Positions 1 through 11,209 of a DNA stretch of 64,000 nt are shown one piece after another. Made by a program: the position numbers and the translations under genes. Origin of the DNA: Yponomeuta sedellus. Taxonomy: Eukaryota > Arthropoda > Insecta > Lepidoptera > Yponomeutidae. Below the pieces are notes generated by a model. The model saw only the letters and a program-made list of their open reading frames with translations. It was not told where the DNA came from and did not search any database. Positions within the stretch are counted from its first letter, which is position 1; every line of letters begins with the position of its first letter. Where the stretch lies: contig OW203724.1 of the NCBI GenBank assembly GCA_934045075.1, positions 3,424,908 to 3,488,907 of the forward strand, given 5' to 3'.

Positions 1-1095
1 AAAAAAATCGGCTTCATAGGATGGCTGTATGCATAACATACATTTTCTACAACTTTCTCATACATCATTTTCCTCTAAATTCTTTCATTTCTGAGAAAAC
101 ATATGGATGTTAGAGCTGTAGGTTGTCCTGTAACTATAACGATTAAGGTACCTGCCCTTACTGACCCGTCTCAAAAATCCACCCTGTATAATAGGCTCTT
201 ATGTGTCACACTATGATCAAAGCTATTTTAATTTTTTTATACTGTTAAGGTCTTATAGAATAAAAACAAAGAAGTGATCTCTTTTAGGTTCTTAGCTTCG
301 CGAAGAGTTAAAAGTTTAAATCAGCACAAGTCGGATTTGGCAGGCTCGCAGCACCCGTTAAGACGCATACTTTGCACGCCGTTTTGACCCCACTTGAATT
401 CGGGAGCACTCCAACCGAGCCTTGCTCTAGCTACCGCGATGCTTACATCCTAGTCAAAACTAGTTGCCTCCAATTGGAACCCGTTGAGAGTTGAAATACA
501 ATACGTTAGAAAAAGTATATTGGACTTATTTCAGCGCGCACACCTTGCTCAATTTAATCTCGGCTAAAGGGTTTTGATTTTCTCATAATCTCGACTCATT
601 GTACGCTAAATGGATATTGGGGATATTTTGATCGGGCTCTTTCTATCGGAAATTCTTTTCGAAGTGCCTTTATTTTACGTCCCCCAATGACGTCGATTTA
701 AGGTGAATGAGCGAGCCAAATCCTGCTACATGGAATGGGCGGGATCCAAAGGTGATGAGTTTATAAAAATCTATTCCATCGCTGTCAGGCGAGCTTGCTC
801 CTTTAGGAAACGTGCTTCAATTTATTCTAAAGAGATTCTCCTTTGTTTTCCTCAGTGAAATAACTAAGTAAGACCCCTAATAATGCTTTTGTTGACCTTT
901 TTGCCATCTCTCTCGTCTCAAAGTCGCATTGGGGAACGAAGCATGAAATAAAATTATTTGTGCCACGTTTTATGTTTCATGAAAGTTCGCGTAAGTTGGT
1001 AGCCGCAGATGGAATCCTTTATTTTTGCTTGTATAACGCCGTTCGTTCAGTGTTGGTTTGGTCGCCAGCAGAATGGTAATTATGTACTTAAAAGT
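1..1095. other. Unassigned
   Basis: No ORF with support, no repeat partner recognised within the window. Confidence 0.3.
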
Positions 1096-1186
1096 GTAAA
1101 ACCTATTTAGAGGCTAAAAATTTCACCCATGCCGGGATTCGAACCCGCAACCTCTGGCTATCCGTACCAGCGCTCTACCACTTAAA
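1096..1186 (-). repeat. 313-family tRNA-like repeat, fragment
   Basis: Carries acctatttagaggctaaaa, the T-arm-like gggattcgaacccgc and the anticodon-arm-like ctggctatccgtaccag. It is a truncated minus-oriented copy. Confidence 0.8.
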
Positions 1187-1234
1187 AGTGGTTCTGTATT
1201 ATGTCTCTTTTTTATTTAAATAGCATAACAGCGG

Positions 1235-1491
1235 CTTGATTATGTAACCTTTCACGTATACATCTGTGTGCAAAAGGAGAATATTTACTTAGCTCTGTCG
1301 TTTAGATATAAGGCGTAATATGTATCACATATGTGATACGTATCCACTGGACTTTTTCATACAATTATGTGGCTCAATATCACTGTCACGTATCAGATAT
1401 GCACTGAAATGCGGTGCCTACTATATAGCTGTAGTCCAGTGGATATTTCGTTTTTGCACACAGATGTATACGGGAACGTTACATAATCAAG
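1235..1491. repeat. Foldback (MITE-like) element with nested palindromes
   Basis: Ends match in inverted orientation over about 40 bp (cttgattatgtaac... and its complement ending at 1491, with a few mismatches). Inside are an exact 18-bp palindrome gtatcacatatgtgatac (1321-1338) and a second inverted pair, atccactggact and agtccagtggat. No coding capacity. Confidence 0.75.
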
Positions 1492-1844
1492 ACGCTAGTA
1501 AGAGTTAGGTAGTTTAATACCATAAACCATAAACCTTTGAATCTAACATTCTGTGAATATAATTTTTATGCTAAAAACTCTTTAATTATACGTGAACCTT
1601 GAAATCAATCGCTTTCTTGCCTTTCCTTAAAGTGCTAGATGGTGAAAAATGCCAAATAGAATTTTGACATTTACATGAACTTTAATATGAATAGTTCGAC
1701 TATGGGGACAAATAAAGGCAAAGTTAAAATAAAAAAAATATTTAAAAAAAGTTTCACATTTAATAGACTATGTAGAGAAGAAACTAACAAAGAAACTCCA
1801 CATTTATTCTTTTCAAAAGAGGTTTTAACTTAAAGTTACATTAT

Positions 1845-1922
1845 AATCGGAGCGAAACCTGGTTGGACTTTTCCGATATAACAACACCCGTAAGTAAATC
1901 CGGACTAAAAGTCTACAATATA
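1845..1922 (+). repeat. Half copy of the 40-bp-TIR MITE
   Basis: Matches the right half of the element at 12329-12462 (aacaacacccgtaagta...ctacaa). The left arm is missing. Confidence 0.65.
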
Positions 1923-1924
1923 TA

Positions 1925-2215
1925 TTGGCCTTCTGCATCTACGTAATGAGATGATTTATACAGCGTCCAGTGGTATCTTCACTCACACTAGATGGGTAAA
2001 GGGACCATTCCGACGCTGCAGTGCCTGGGACATCGTTTTATAGATGGTGTAGGCTTGCCCAGCACCTATACCATACTGACAGCTTAGTCGGCCTAGCCTA
2101 CAGGAAAGACTAGTCAATACGTGCGGAGCCAACAAAGCCGCGGGTTTCCTCACGATGTTCTTCCTTCACCGTTAGCGTGTGGTATTGCGACTTTGTTTAA
2201 TTTCAAAGTTAAACA
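1925..2215 (-). repeat. tRNA-derived SINE body, head missing
   Basis: Reverse complement of the body of the full copy at 7412-7812, for example gatggtgtaggcttgcccag and the cctcacgatgttcttccttc end. About 290 bp, with small indels. Confidence 0.75.
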
Positions 2216-2228
2216 CTAGACATACTTA

Positions 2229-2468
2229 ATCGTTCCGATGTTAAACCTAACTGCAAAGTAGGTAGTCGGGGCTGTAAGTAATGCAATTTGCTTAAGTCAG
2301 ATGTCGCTGCCTGTACGTAATACAGAGAATATTGTAAAGAGGTTCGAAATTTCACTGATGCCGTGAGTCGCCCATTGGCTCAATTGGTAGAGCGCTGGTT
2401 CGGATAGCCAGAGGTTGCGGGTTCGAATCCCGGCATGGGTGAAATTTTTAGCCTCTAAATAGGTTTTT
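2229..2468 (+). repeat. 313-family tRNA-like repeat
   Basis: Plus-oriented copy with all landmarks: gtaggtagtcggggctgtaa, cagatgtcgctgcctgtacg, the A-box-like region tggctcaattgg, the B box ggttcgaatcc and the terminal agcctctaaataggttttta. Confidence 0.85.
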
Positions 2469-2539
2469 AAATACTTAATCGTCCCCGATACCAGACATCT
2501 TCCAAATAGTATTTTCTAAGGTTAACACGAGCACCAGAC

Positions 2540-2682
2540 ATAATAAAAACTGTATTTGCACGGATAGTACTCGTTTAATTTTACATTTTACAATTTTCCG
2601 ACGTTTCGGCACTTTTGCAAGTACCGTGGTCCCGGAAGACTTAGGTGACCTGAAATATCCGTGCAAATACAGTTTGTATTAT
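2540..2682. repeat. Foldback MITE, 143 bp, 27-bp inverted ends
   Basis: ctgtatttgcacggata at the left is matched by tatccgtgcaaatacag at the right; over 27 bp I see one mismatch. The centre has the ttccgacgtttcggcac motif. No ORF. Confidence 0.75.
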
Positions 2683-2689
2683 CTTACAA

Positions 2690-3480
2690 ATAATCCTTAA
2701 TGTTGTAATAGACTTTTTTGCACAGAATATGCCTAACATATTTTTAAACCGTGTCGGCGGTAAGTCTAATATACGAGTATCTTGAAATGAAATGAAATGA
2801 AAAGGTTTTATTCAAAGTAGCGCAGCTACTGCGGCTTAATGAACGTTACAAGTCAAACTAGGTGTCCATTTCAAAATCTGGATCATTTTGGAGAAAAAAT
2901 GGACAAAATAACTCCAAACTTAGTCTTTTCAAATTCCATAATTAACAGAATTTACACAGATTCAACAAAACTCGTGAATTTTACATGCTTGAATTCCAGA
3001 CATCACTGTCATCTAAATAATTGATATTATAGTATATTGTGTTTACGTATATGTCAGTTGGTCTAATCTATGGTGTGCTGTTTGTTGATGTGTTTTATAT
3101 GTTTATGTAGCACTGCCTCTTCTTACCTATACAGCAATCGATAATGGAATCTGATCACTTCAGCACGGGCTTGCCTAGTGAAGTGTTCAGGCACTTACTG
3201 TACTCTTAAACATATAATTTGTGAAGAAATAAATAAATAAATAGATATTCTGAATCCTTAATATTAGGAATGTTATTGTAGGCATTTACTTTGCAATAGA
3301 TGGAAAACAAGCTTTTGATGTGGTTGATGATGTTGATCAAGTACAGAGTTGCAATATTAATCCAAGATTTCCACCTTTGAGGCGCGGAGGCAATCTGGAA
3401 ATGAAGATTCTTCAATGATTGACTCTATTAAAAAGTTTGTATGAGAAATATGAAGACAACATTATCCTACTTGCTCGTAG
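2690..3480. other. Unassigned, with a LINE-like 3' tail
   Basis: Tandem aaatg repeats near 2788 and a gaagaaataaataaataaat tail at about 3222-3242 look like the 3' end of a non-LTR element. No supported gene. Confidence 0.4.
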
Positions 3481-3483
3481 CCT

Positions 3484-3832
3484 AGTGAAACTGAGTGCTT
3501 GTAAAGGATCCCTTGCTTTATTCCCGTAAATAAAGAGGCGCGGTCAGGTACTGGATGGGTGACCATTCCGTGACTACCGCTAGTGGCATTTTTCCGAGCG
3601 CTTCCGTGCAAGGCACGTTAAGCCGTTGGTGCCGGAAATTATGTAATGGCAGTCGTGAAGCCATGCCAGACGCCTTATGGACGGCTTGATAACTTCTGAC
3701 AGTAAGACCCGCCACTGCATTACAATCCTCCACCAACCCAAACTTCTCCGTGGTGGAGTTTGGCTTAACCTTCCTGCGATGCAAGAAGAGACCCGAGACT
3801 CAGCAGAGGGGTTGATAACCAAGGGTCGAAGA
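3484..3832 (+). repeat. 5S-rRNA-derived SINE-like repeat
   Basis: The head carries the 5S internal-promoter-like block gcggtcaggtactggatggg followed by tgacc. The tail (acttctgacagtaagacccg ... atgcaagaagagaccc) is the shared 3' part. The head is interrupted or diverged near 3505-3530. Confidence 0.7.
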
Positions 3833-4005
3833 GCTCATTGTTAATTTGTTCCAGGTAACACGAGTATCTGGGAGTAAGGGAAGTAAGTGATTTCGGAATT
3901 AAGTTAAAAGAAACCGGCTAAGTGCGAGTCGGACTCGCGCACCGAGAGTTCCGTACAAAGTGGGTAGGTAGCTAGGTACTTACATAATATTATAAATAGA
4001 CATAA

Positions 4006-4140
4006 TCATCAACCCATTATGTCCCCACCAAGGGGCACGGGTCTGTTCCCTAAGGAAGGTATAAGCCATACTTCACCACGGGGGCCAAGTTTGGATTGGT
4101 GGAGGCTTGCAAGACTAGTCCAGCTGTCTTACTGTCAGTA
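4006..4140 (-). repeat. 5S-SINE tail fragment
   Basis: Minus copy of the 3' part (tcaacccattatgtccccac ... cttactgtcagta). The 5S-like head is absent. Confidence 0.65.
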
Positions 4141-4414
4141 CAAATATTGCATTTTTTTGCTATTGGTTAGAAGCTGAAGCTAGAAAAGTCCTAATCCAAA
4201 ATAAACTACGAGTATATTAGGTGGTCCCATGCATGTTACTTTTTGTGCTGCATCCAAGGCTATAAAATTAGTCTCATACTTATTAAACTAGAGCAACGCG
4301 GTGCGGTAAATTGCCTGCTTCCCAGCCAGGGAGGTCGTAGTTTAGAAGTCCGACATGTACCATTGACATTGTTTTCCAAGTTACGTACATTTGTGAAATT
4401 ATAGCAGAAATATC

Positions 4415-4500
4415 ACCTAAAACTTTCGTAAACACAACACATTGTAGACTTTTCCCCCTTGATCCCCCGTAAGTAGATCCGGACTAAAAGTCTACAAAAA
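4415..4500. repeat. Degenerate copy of the 40-bp-TIR MITE
   Basis: Has the same left flank (aaactttcgtaaacacaaca) as the copies at 12301 and 17018, then ttgtagactttt and the closing ggactaaaagtctacaa, with most of the middle lost. Confidence 0.6.
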
Positions 4501-4589
4501 TATCACCCCTAATATCTGATGTGTTGAAATACCTCGGTGGGTGAGGTAGGCAGGCACATTTTTTGAAATTAAAAATCAAGTGTTTTGGC

Positions 4590-5045
4590 GGACGTGTCAG
4601 GCGAAGCTTTGTCGTGGAAAGGTGCTGCGAAGCTATATCGTGGGAAGGCGAAGCTTTGTCGTTGAAAGCCGAAACTTTGTCGTGCGAAGGCGAAGCCTTT
4701 TCACGGGAAGGTGCGGCAAAGCTTTGTCGTAAGAAAGCAAAGCTTTGTCGTGAGAAGGCGAAGCTTTGTCGTGCGAAGGCGAAGCCTTTTCGCGGGAAGG
4801 TGCGGCGAAGCTTTGTCGTGAGAAGGCGAAGCTTTGTCGTGGGAAAGTGATGCTTTGTTGTCGTGGAAAGACGAAGCTTTGTCGTGGGAAGGTGCGGCGA
4901 AGCTTTGTTGTGGGAAGGTGAAGCTTTGATGTGGGAAGGTGCGGCGAAGCTTTGTCATAGGAAAGCGAAGCTTTGTCGTGGGAAGATGCGGCGAAGTTTT
5001 ATCGTGGGAAAGCGAAGCTTTGTCGTGGAAAAGTGCAGCGCAGGA
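4590..5045 (+). repeat. Minisatellite, 21/27-bp unit containing gaagctttgtcgtg
   Basis: About 20 units of gcgaagctttgtcgtgggaa, with a 6-bp longer variant carrying gtgcgg. Because units are mostly multiples of three, long open frames appear on both strands (GEALSWEGEA-like; HDKASLSHDK-like), but they are repeat artefacts. Confidence 0.9.
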
Positions 5046-5430
5046 GAGCCGCCACACCGTGGTGCGGGTGGTTGCTAACCGTATTGACGGTTCGTTTCTG
5101 AGTCACTTGATAGAAGCTTAGACTCTGCAGTCTCTCAGAAACGAGGTCGAGTCTAGTAGTAATCATTTGTGCGCTGCGTTTGTGTGCCTTTTTGTTTAAT
5201 TCAATTGTGAGTTTATCTTTAATAAGGTGTTATTTTGTATATGGATTTTGATTTATGTGAAATCAAATACTGAATATAATATTATTTCAGACTTTGATCG
5301 CTTGTCACATTGAGCTGATAAATTAAGTGGGGCATTAACTGACACTAACTAGCCCTCAGAATATTCTCTAGAACCACAGTAGCAATATTTTTTAGCGAGC
5401 AATAGCATTTTTTTATTTTTTTTGTTTTAC
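5046..5430. other. Unassigned
   Basis: No gene or repeat family recognised. Confidence 0.3.
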
Positions 5431-5890
5431 ATACATACATAACCTCACGCCTGTATCCCAGAGGGGTAGGCAGAGACCAGGGACTGTCACTTGCCACAAT
5501 CCTGACAGATCACCTTCGCTTCATCAACGTTCATAAGTCGTTGCATGCACGCACGCCGGTTCCGGGTACTTTTTATCTTTCCCTTTGCTAATACATCCCC
5601 TATTTGGTCGATGTAAGTCCGTCTGGGACGTCCCTTACCAGCCCTTCCACTCACATTCACAATATATATTTGTTTCGTCAATCTTTCTTCCTTCATCCTC
5701 TCCACATGTCCAAACCAACGCAACATTCCTTTCTCAATTCTAGTCACTTCATCCTCTTTCAGTCCACAACGTTCTCTAATCAGACTATTGCGTATCCTGT
5801 CATTCAAAGTAACACTACACATACTTCTCAAGGACCTCATTTCTACTGTATTAATTCTACTTTCTTGGTTCTTTTGCCACACCCAAGTCT
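5431..5890 (-). pseudogene. RTE-like LINE, 3' end of ORF2 plus tail
   Basis: The minus strand encodes the C-terminal domain of an RTE-type endonuclease-reverse transcriptase (LNDRIRNSLIRERCGL, RIEKGMLRWFGHVERM, GRAGKGRPRRTYIDQIG). It ends near 5487 and continues into the aggcgtgaggttatgtatgt tail. It is 5'-truncated and lacks all RT catalytic motifs. The same sequence is at 18228-18575 and 22130-22512. Confidence 0.85.
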
Positions 5891-6118
5891 CTTTTTTTGT
5901 TTTATTAAGGAAAATAAACAATAGTACAATGATATGACCGGTCTTACAAAAAATAGATTCTACTCCTTGTTTCTGCGCGCACGGCAACATTTTCTGGCGT
6001 TGGTTCATTATTAAACATACAGTTGTTTGCTGTTTTGTTTCTGGGTACATGTTTTGTCGCCGGTACATCGTATACGGTTTTTTTCTTGCCCACTCGAATT
6101 TCTCTATCATAAATGGAG

Positions 6119-6275
6119 AGCTTATAGGCGGCTTGATAACTTCTGACAGTAAGGCCCGCCACTGTCTTACAATCCTCCATCAACCCCCGGACTTGGCGCC
6201 TGTGGTGTAGTATGGCCTTTCTGCGATGCAGGAAGAGACCCGTGCCCCAGCAGTGGGGACATACAAAGGGTTGAT
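6119..6275 (+). repeat. 5S-SINE tail fragment
   Basis: Contains gcggcttgataacttctgac through gtggggacatacaaagggtt. Head missing. Confidence 0.7.
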
Positions 6276-6414
6276 ATCATCATATGGTCAGTTTGAGCGG
6301 CATCCACCTTAGTTAGCTAGTTAGTTAGACTTGAGATTCCCGCTTACCGGCATTCACCTTAAACAACTCTTACGGAGCGCAAGGTAACCGTTGATATTGG
6401 TTTGCATCATTGCT

Positions 6415-6600
6415 GATCCAATACCTAGCTCACGCTCGAGCTCTACAAATGTTATTCGTCGAGTTTCGCAAATATATTTTTCAACTCCTTAAACATTTTC
6501 TCGAGTGATTGCGGTTGGCGGCCGACCTATCCTCAGCTCTTCAAATGCTTCCCCGTTCATGAATACAGCAAACCATTTAAACATTGCAGATTCACCAAAA
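6415..6600 (-). pseudogene. Mariner-like transposase N-terminal fragment
   Basis: The minus strand reads ESAMFKWFAVFMNGEAFEEL, then RIGRPPTAITRENV, a stop, then VEKYICETRRITFVELEREL. This order (wHTH recognition helix, GRP linker, second HTH) resembles mariner-type transposase. At least one stop interrupts it and no DDE core was seen. Confidence 0.5.
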
Positions 6601-7411
6601 GTGGAAGTTCAAAAATTTTTTGGTGTTTTTTATCATTTTTGTCATAAATCATAGCGCGAAACTGGCCCACGTGGACTGAATTCCACTAGCAAACAAATTC
6701 CCGCCAGATTCTAGCAAAAAATAAACATTTATAACGAAACATTTAAATTCAAATATGTCCCATGCTTAAATTTATCACAAAATACCCAGCGCTGACGATG
6801 GCGTCTACGAGTAACTTGCCAGTATGAAATTATTGGGTAAAGAGTATCTAATTAATTATGGCAGGCCCCTCGGAACATGATGTCAATTTTGAAGCTAGTA
6901 GCCACAATTTAACATAGGTAGGTACGTCTGACATCTAGTAGCGGCGTGTTAAAATAGCTCTCACACCTGGAAGCCCTTAACGTTATTAAAATGTTTCACG
7001 TCAATATCCAATTTCGGTAAACAGGTTAGAAGGCGGAATATTAACACGTGATATTCTACTCAAAATATCAATATCTTCGTATTTGCAAATCGTTTACGTC
7101 ATGTTGGCAAATCAGTAAACAAATTATGTTTTAACGGGGTGTTACATGTTTTTGTTGTGGGAATATTGATTAACATTGTTATGTTGTAACGAATGTAAAC
7201 TGAGTGTGTGCTTTGTTGCTGTCGCACGCGGGTTGCTTGGTTGTATAATATTGTCTTAAAAATAGTAAATCTCGGTTTTAATTAATCACAAGCCTACAAA
7301 ATACAGTCTACTCAACTAGAAGTGTGTGCTACATGGGTAACTCTACGGTGACAACTAAGTTAATAGGTTTATTATTTATGTTACTATGGAAGAAATACTG
7401 ATGCACTATAG
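6601..7411. other. Unassigned
   Basis: No supported gene; no repeat matching others in the window was noticed. Confidence 0.3.
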
Positions 7412-7812
7412 AACATAGGCGGTGGTAGCTCAGTGGGCAGAACCATGGACTCGCAAGTGAGAGCCCCAGGTTTGATCCCGAGTGCGGGCATGTACCAATG
7501 ACTTTGTTTAATTTCAAAGTTACGTACATTTGCGAATTTGTAGTCGCAATACCACACGCTAACGGTGAAGGAAAACATCGTGAGGAAACCCGCCGCTTGG
7601 TTGGCTCCCCACGTATTGACTAATCTTTCCTGTGGGCTAGGCCGACTAAGCTGTCAGGATGGTATAGGTGCTGGGCAAGCCTACACCATCTATAAAACCA
7701 TGTCCCAGGCACTACAGCGTCGGAGTGGTCCCTTCACCCATCTAGTGTGAGTGAAGATACCACTGGGCGCTGTATAAATCATCTCATTACGTAGATGCAA
7801 TATATATATAAG
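7412..7812 (+). repeat. Full-length tRNA-derived SINE
   Basis: The tRNA-like head (7420-7495) has an A box tagctcagtggg and a B-box-like ggtttgatccc. The body of about 310 bp matches 1925-2215 in inverse orientation. It ends in an AT-rich tail that has grown into an (AT)n microsatellite. It can be read as a reference copy for the family. Confidence 0.8.
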
Positions 7813-7818
7813 GTCATG

Positions 7819-7892
<74 letters not shown>
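7819..7892. repeat. (AT)n microsatellite
   Basis: About 35 AT units at the SINE 3' end, slightly interrupted at the left. Confidence 0.95.
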
Positions 7893-7895
<3 letters not shown>

Positions 7896-8527
7896 GGCAT
7901 ACTTTATTTATGTGTAAATCAAGTATCTTGTATTTAAGGAGTTTTATCTGTCCCTGCAAGTTTAGTATTCGTGCATTCTCCTTTTCATTGTCTTTTCCGT
8001 ATGTCTCCATATAGGTACACAATATTGTATAGCACAATAGTGTCGTAAATGCGAAACTTTGCTGTCGCTTAACTTCGAAACTAAATGACCCACAGACTTG
8101 AAATTTTGGATTTTAAGTATTTGATTATAGTTTACTGAATGACGAAAATTTCTGCGTTCTGGTTTTATCCAGAGGTTCTCAAATAGGGGCGTGAAAACGC
8201 GGCGAAATGGTTCCAGTAAAGATGGTACGGCAGCAGCGATTGCTTCGCGCTCGACTTGGCGGGGTCACGGCCATGCTTCCCGATTTTGCCAAAAGCGCGA
8301 CGAATCCGAATAGCTTTTATTTTGTAAAAGTTTTGCTCCTAAAGAAAATTATGACAACAAATAATGTTGCTCCATACTAAATAATGGTTTTCTATAGAAA
8401 GATACACAAGCGGTAAATTTACGGTCACCAACAATTCTGTAATATACGAACTAGCAATCAATAAAAAGAAATAAATTAGGTATATTTTTTTACTTTAATT
8501 TTTTTTTACAAATTTATTTCACCCCTT
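7893..8527. other. Unassigned
   Basis: No gene. The segment at about 8050-8290 (gaaactttgctgtcgcttaa on) has the look of a dispersed repeat but has no partner here. Confidence 0.3.
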
Positions 8528-8625
8528 GTATAAGAGTGGTAGTCACGGGACGGTCACCCTGCGCCTGACCGCGCCTGTTGTTGCTTAACTCAAGTTATTG
8601 ATTCCAATCACTCGAGAACTAAGCG
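8528..8625 (-). repeat. 5S-SINE head fragment
   Basis: Minus copy of the 5S-like head (gcctgaccgcgcctgttgtt, then gcttaactcaag). The tail is missing. Confidence 0.65.
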
Positions 8626-8707
8626 AAAATAAGACCTGGGGCTTGACAGATTATTCATATTTGTATAAAAGTCTTATATACATAATTATGTGCATTGAAG
8701 CATAGAT

Positions 8708-8720
8708 TATATATATATAT

Positions 8721-8800
<80 letters not shown>
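8708..8800. repeat. (AT)n microsatellite with few AC interruptions
   Basis: About 45 AT units; the tyrosine/isoleucine ORFs here are artefacts. Confidence 0.95.
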
Positions 8801-8802
<2 letters not shown>

Positions 8803-8807
8803 CTGCA

Positions 8808-8941
8808 CCGCCCTGCCTCCCACTTTTTCAAGCAGAATCAAGACACGAACACACCACCACCGACACCAATACTTGTGTGAAATATACATGTGTAAAAAAA
8901 TGCCCGACGCGTTTCGCCTCTAACGAGGCATCCTCAGGCTT
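8808..8941 (+). repeat. Dispersed repeat with gcgtttcgcctctaac
   Basis: Matches 53571-53694 (cactttttcaagcagaa, caagacacgaacacaccacc, acgcgtttcgcctctaac, ggcatcctcaggct). The family is not identified. Confidence 0.7.
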
Positions 8942-9115
8942 ATAATAATAAATTATATTCATGGCATATCACACTGATCTCGTTAGTCACATACTAAGTA
9001 CAACTAAATGACTTGTGGTATAGGTGCCAACTCGACTATAGATTTAACATGATAAATACATAGATAACATCCAAGAACTGAGAAAAACTAGTAAAGTTAA
9101 ACTAGTAATGTATTT
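8942..9115 (-). repeat. tRNA-derived SINE (type 2) body fragment
   Basis: Matches 54125-54300 (ctaagtacaact, acatagataacatccaag, gagaaaaacta) without the tRNA-like head. Confidence 0.65.
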
Positions 9116-9209
9116 CTTCGTAGCTGTAAGTTTTCATGGTATAATTGCTTTGTCCCACCTGCTTAGTAGTTAATGCGCAGCAATTGGGGTTTTGTTTCTA
9201 TTTATTTTG

Positions 9210-9408
9210 TACTAGCTGACCCAGCGAACTTTGTACCGCCTAACAGTCGATTCTTTAATTTTTTTTATTTTTCTCATCGTAAGAAACATCCTCGTACTTC
9301 AAGGAATATTCTAAAAAAAGAATTAGCGAAATCGGTTCAGCTGCTCTCGAGATTTGCGCTTACCAAAACATTCAGCGATTCATTTTTAAATTATAGATTA
9401 TTATGATA
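9210..9408 (+). repeat. Dispersed 'ctagctgacc' repeat
   Basis: Starts actagctgacccagcgaact and ends gattcatttttaaattatag, a pattern I know from insect genomes. Related starts are at 14930 and 20081. Confidence 0.5.
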
Positions 9409-9554
9409 GGCAAACTAACAGCTATGAATAAATACAAGGTCAACAGACCTTGACCAGGGCCCATAATGTGAGACTTGAAACATGTGTAACATCATTGTAT
9501 TGTACCATTATGATCGCTAATAAATGAATATGAATACAATACAATTATTTTTTA

Positions 9555-9620
9555 AGTCTCATATGTAATCCCTGGTGTACATGCAATAAAGAATATTCTA
9601 TCCATCTATCTATCTATCTA
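9555..9620 (+). repeat. LINE 3' end with (CTAT)n tail
   Basis: caataaagaatattctat followed by ctatctatctat; the same 3' end occurs at about 61690. Confidence 0.6.
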
Positions 9621-9958
9621 CAATTGAAATAAAAATTGGGAGCCAATATATATATATTTATTCACTGAAAACAATGCAAGATTACAAAATCATTAGTTTG
9701 CCAAACTGCTAATATTTATAATATATAGAAATATTTTAGAAGAAAATGCCATAAATGCGTATTAAAACAAAATTTCGCTCACTACAAAACAAATAGACAC
9801 TCAACACATATTTAATTTCAGTTTATTCATATTACCATTAAGTAATTTGTTGAAAAGCGTTTGTTAGGAGTTTTATGATAATTATCTTTATGAGATGAGA
9901 CTAAATGAAAGCTTACTGAAATTACAAGTCTTTTAGTAATTATTATGCCTTACTAGTT

Positions 9959-10035
9959 TGAGGGCGATAGTCCAGTGGGTAGAACAATGGGCTCGGACAC
10001 GAGAGACCCTGGTTCGATTCCCAGAGCGGGCCTGT
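9959..10035 (+). repeat. tRNA-like SINE head
   Basis: A-box-like tagtccagtggg and B box ggttcgattcc; the cloverleaf is partial. No body follows. Confidence 0.55.
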
Positions 10036-10097
10036 AACAACTGAATATTATTAATAAATAAATATTTACGTATAATCGTTGAGGTTAAGAAGGTAAA

Positions 10098-10462
10098 GAA
10101 GCGCTCGTGGCCTAGTCAAACCGAGTGATTGGAATCAATCACTGAGTTAAGCATCAACATTCGCGGTCAGGTGTAGGACGGGTGACCGTCCCGTGACTAC
10201 CGCTAGTAGCATTTTTCCGACCTCTTCCGTGCTTTGCAAGGCACGTTAAGCCGTTGGTGCCGGCTGTCATGTAATGGCAGTCAGAGGCCTCATTGGCGAC
10301 TCAATAACTTCTGACAGTAAGGCCCGCCACTCTCTTACAATCCTCCACCAACACGTACTTGACCACCGTGGTGGAGTATGGTCTAACCTTCCTGCGATGC
10401 AGGAAGAGACCCGTGCCCCAGCAGTGGCCAGTGGGGGCATACAAGGGTTGATATCGTTGAGT
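10098..10462 (+). repeat. 5S-rRNA-derived SINE, near full length
   Basis: The head contains gagttaagcatcaacattcg and gcggtcaggtgtaggacggg then tgacc, in the same order and spacing as the internal promoter half of 5S rRNA. The tail has gcacgttaagccgttggtgc, ttctgacagtaaggcccgcc and gatgcaggaagagacccgtg. A matching near-full copy is at 54916-55284. Confidence 0.75.
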
Positions 10463-11209
10463 TTAGCCAGGAAAAGTACCATACGTAGTGACTTCACTAA
10501 CTTAATAATATTAGTAAATAAATATTTTCGCGTATATTTAAATATCTATTTTTATGACGTTTCGTTTTATTTTTTCTCAACTTCTGTTAATTAGGCAATA
10601 AAGTAATAATCATGTATAAAAACCTTGATTTTTGTGATTCTTGATAGTGATTTTTAATTATTAAAACAATAGTTATTCTAAGAAAAAGTATTGTATTTTA
10701 TTTAATAAAAATATCGATTCCATTTGGGTTGCACCATTAATCTTAGTAGGAACAAAGATTAATGGTGCGATCCGAATGGAAAAATCTAGTCAAAAATGTA
10801 GTCCTAGTGGAATATTTTCCTTAGTTTGATGTGATCCGTTGCGACTGTGATCCGTTTTTGTGATCCGAGTAGACGAACCCGGTTAAGCGATCCCCAACCG
10901 ACAATAACCTACGGGTGGTCTTTAATGGCCCCTGAAGTCGTCCCGATTAAAACTGCCGTCTACATGGATGGACCAACTCGTACGAGAGTGGAGTCGACTT
11001 TTAATGAGTTCACGGTCCGCCCTGCCCTGGACCAATTGAAATCTAATCCAACCTAATAGCCTTTCAGCGCAGCGCAATTTGAATATGGAATGTGAAATGA
11101 AGCTATGAAGTACAGGGTAAAACAAAAACAGCCATTTGCGGATGTATAAGGATTAGACAGATCCGCACTGACCTGAAATTTTCGCACTTAGCCCTATAGT
11201 TAGGCCACT
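10463..11209. other. Unassigned, contains a hairpin
   Basis: A 27-bp imperfect hairpin (10718-10744 with 10755-10781, about three mismatches, around caccattaatctt) is the only structure seen. No gene. Confidence 0.4.

Noticed and set aside
2372..2445. tRNA gene with A and B boxes and near-complete cloverleaf
   Set aside because: The same sequence occurs many times inside a larger repeat, the base at position 33 is C not T, and the loop gives a doubtful anticodon; treated as a tRNA-derived repeat.
4563..5121. Several 60-118-residue ORFs on both strands
   Set aside because: All arise from the 21/27-bp minisatellite, whose units keep frames open on both strands.
7819..8889. Tyr/Ile-rich ORFs on both strands
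   Set aside because: Translations of (AT)n microsatellites.
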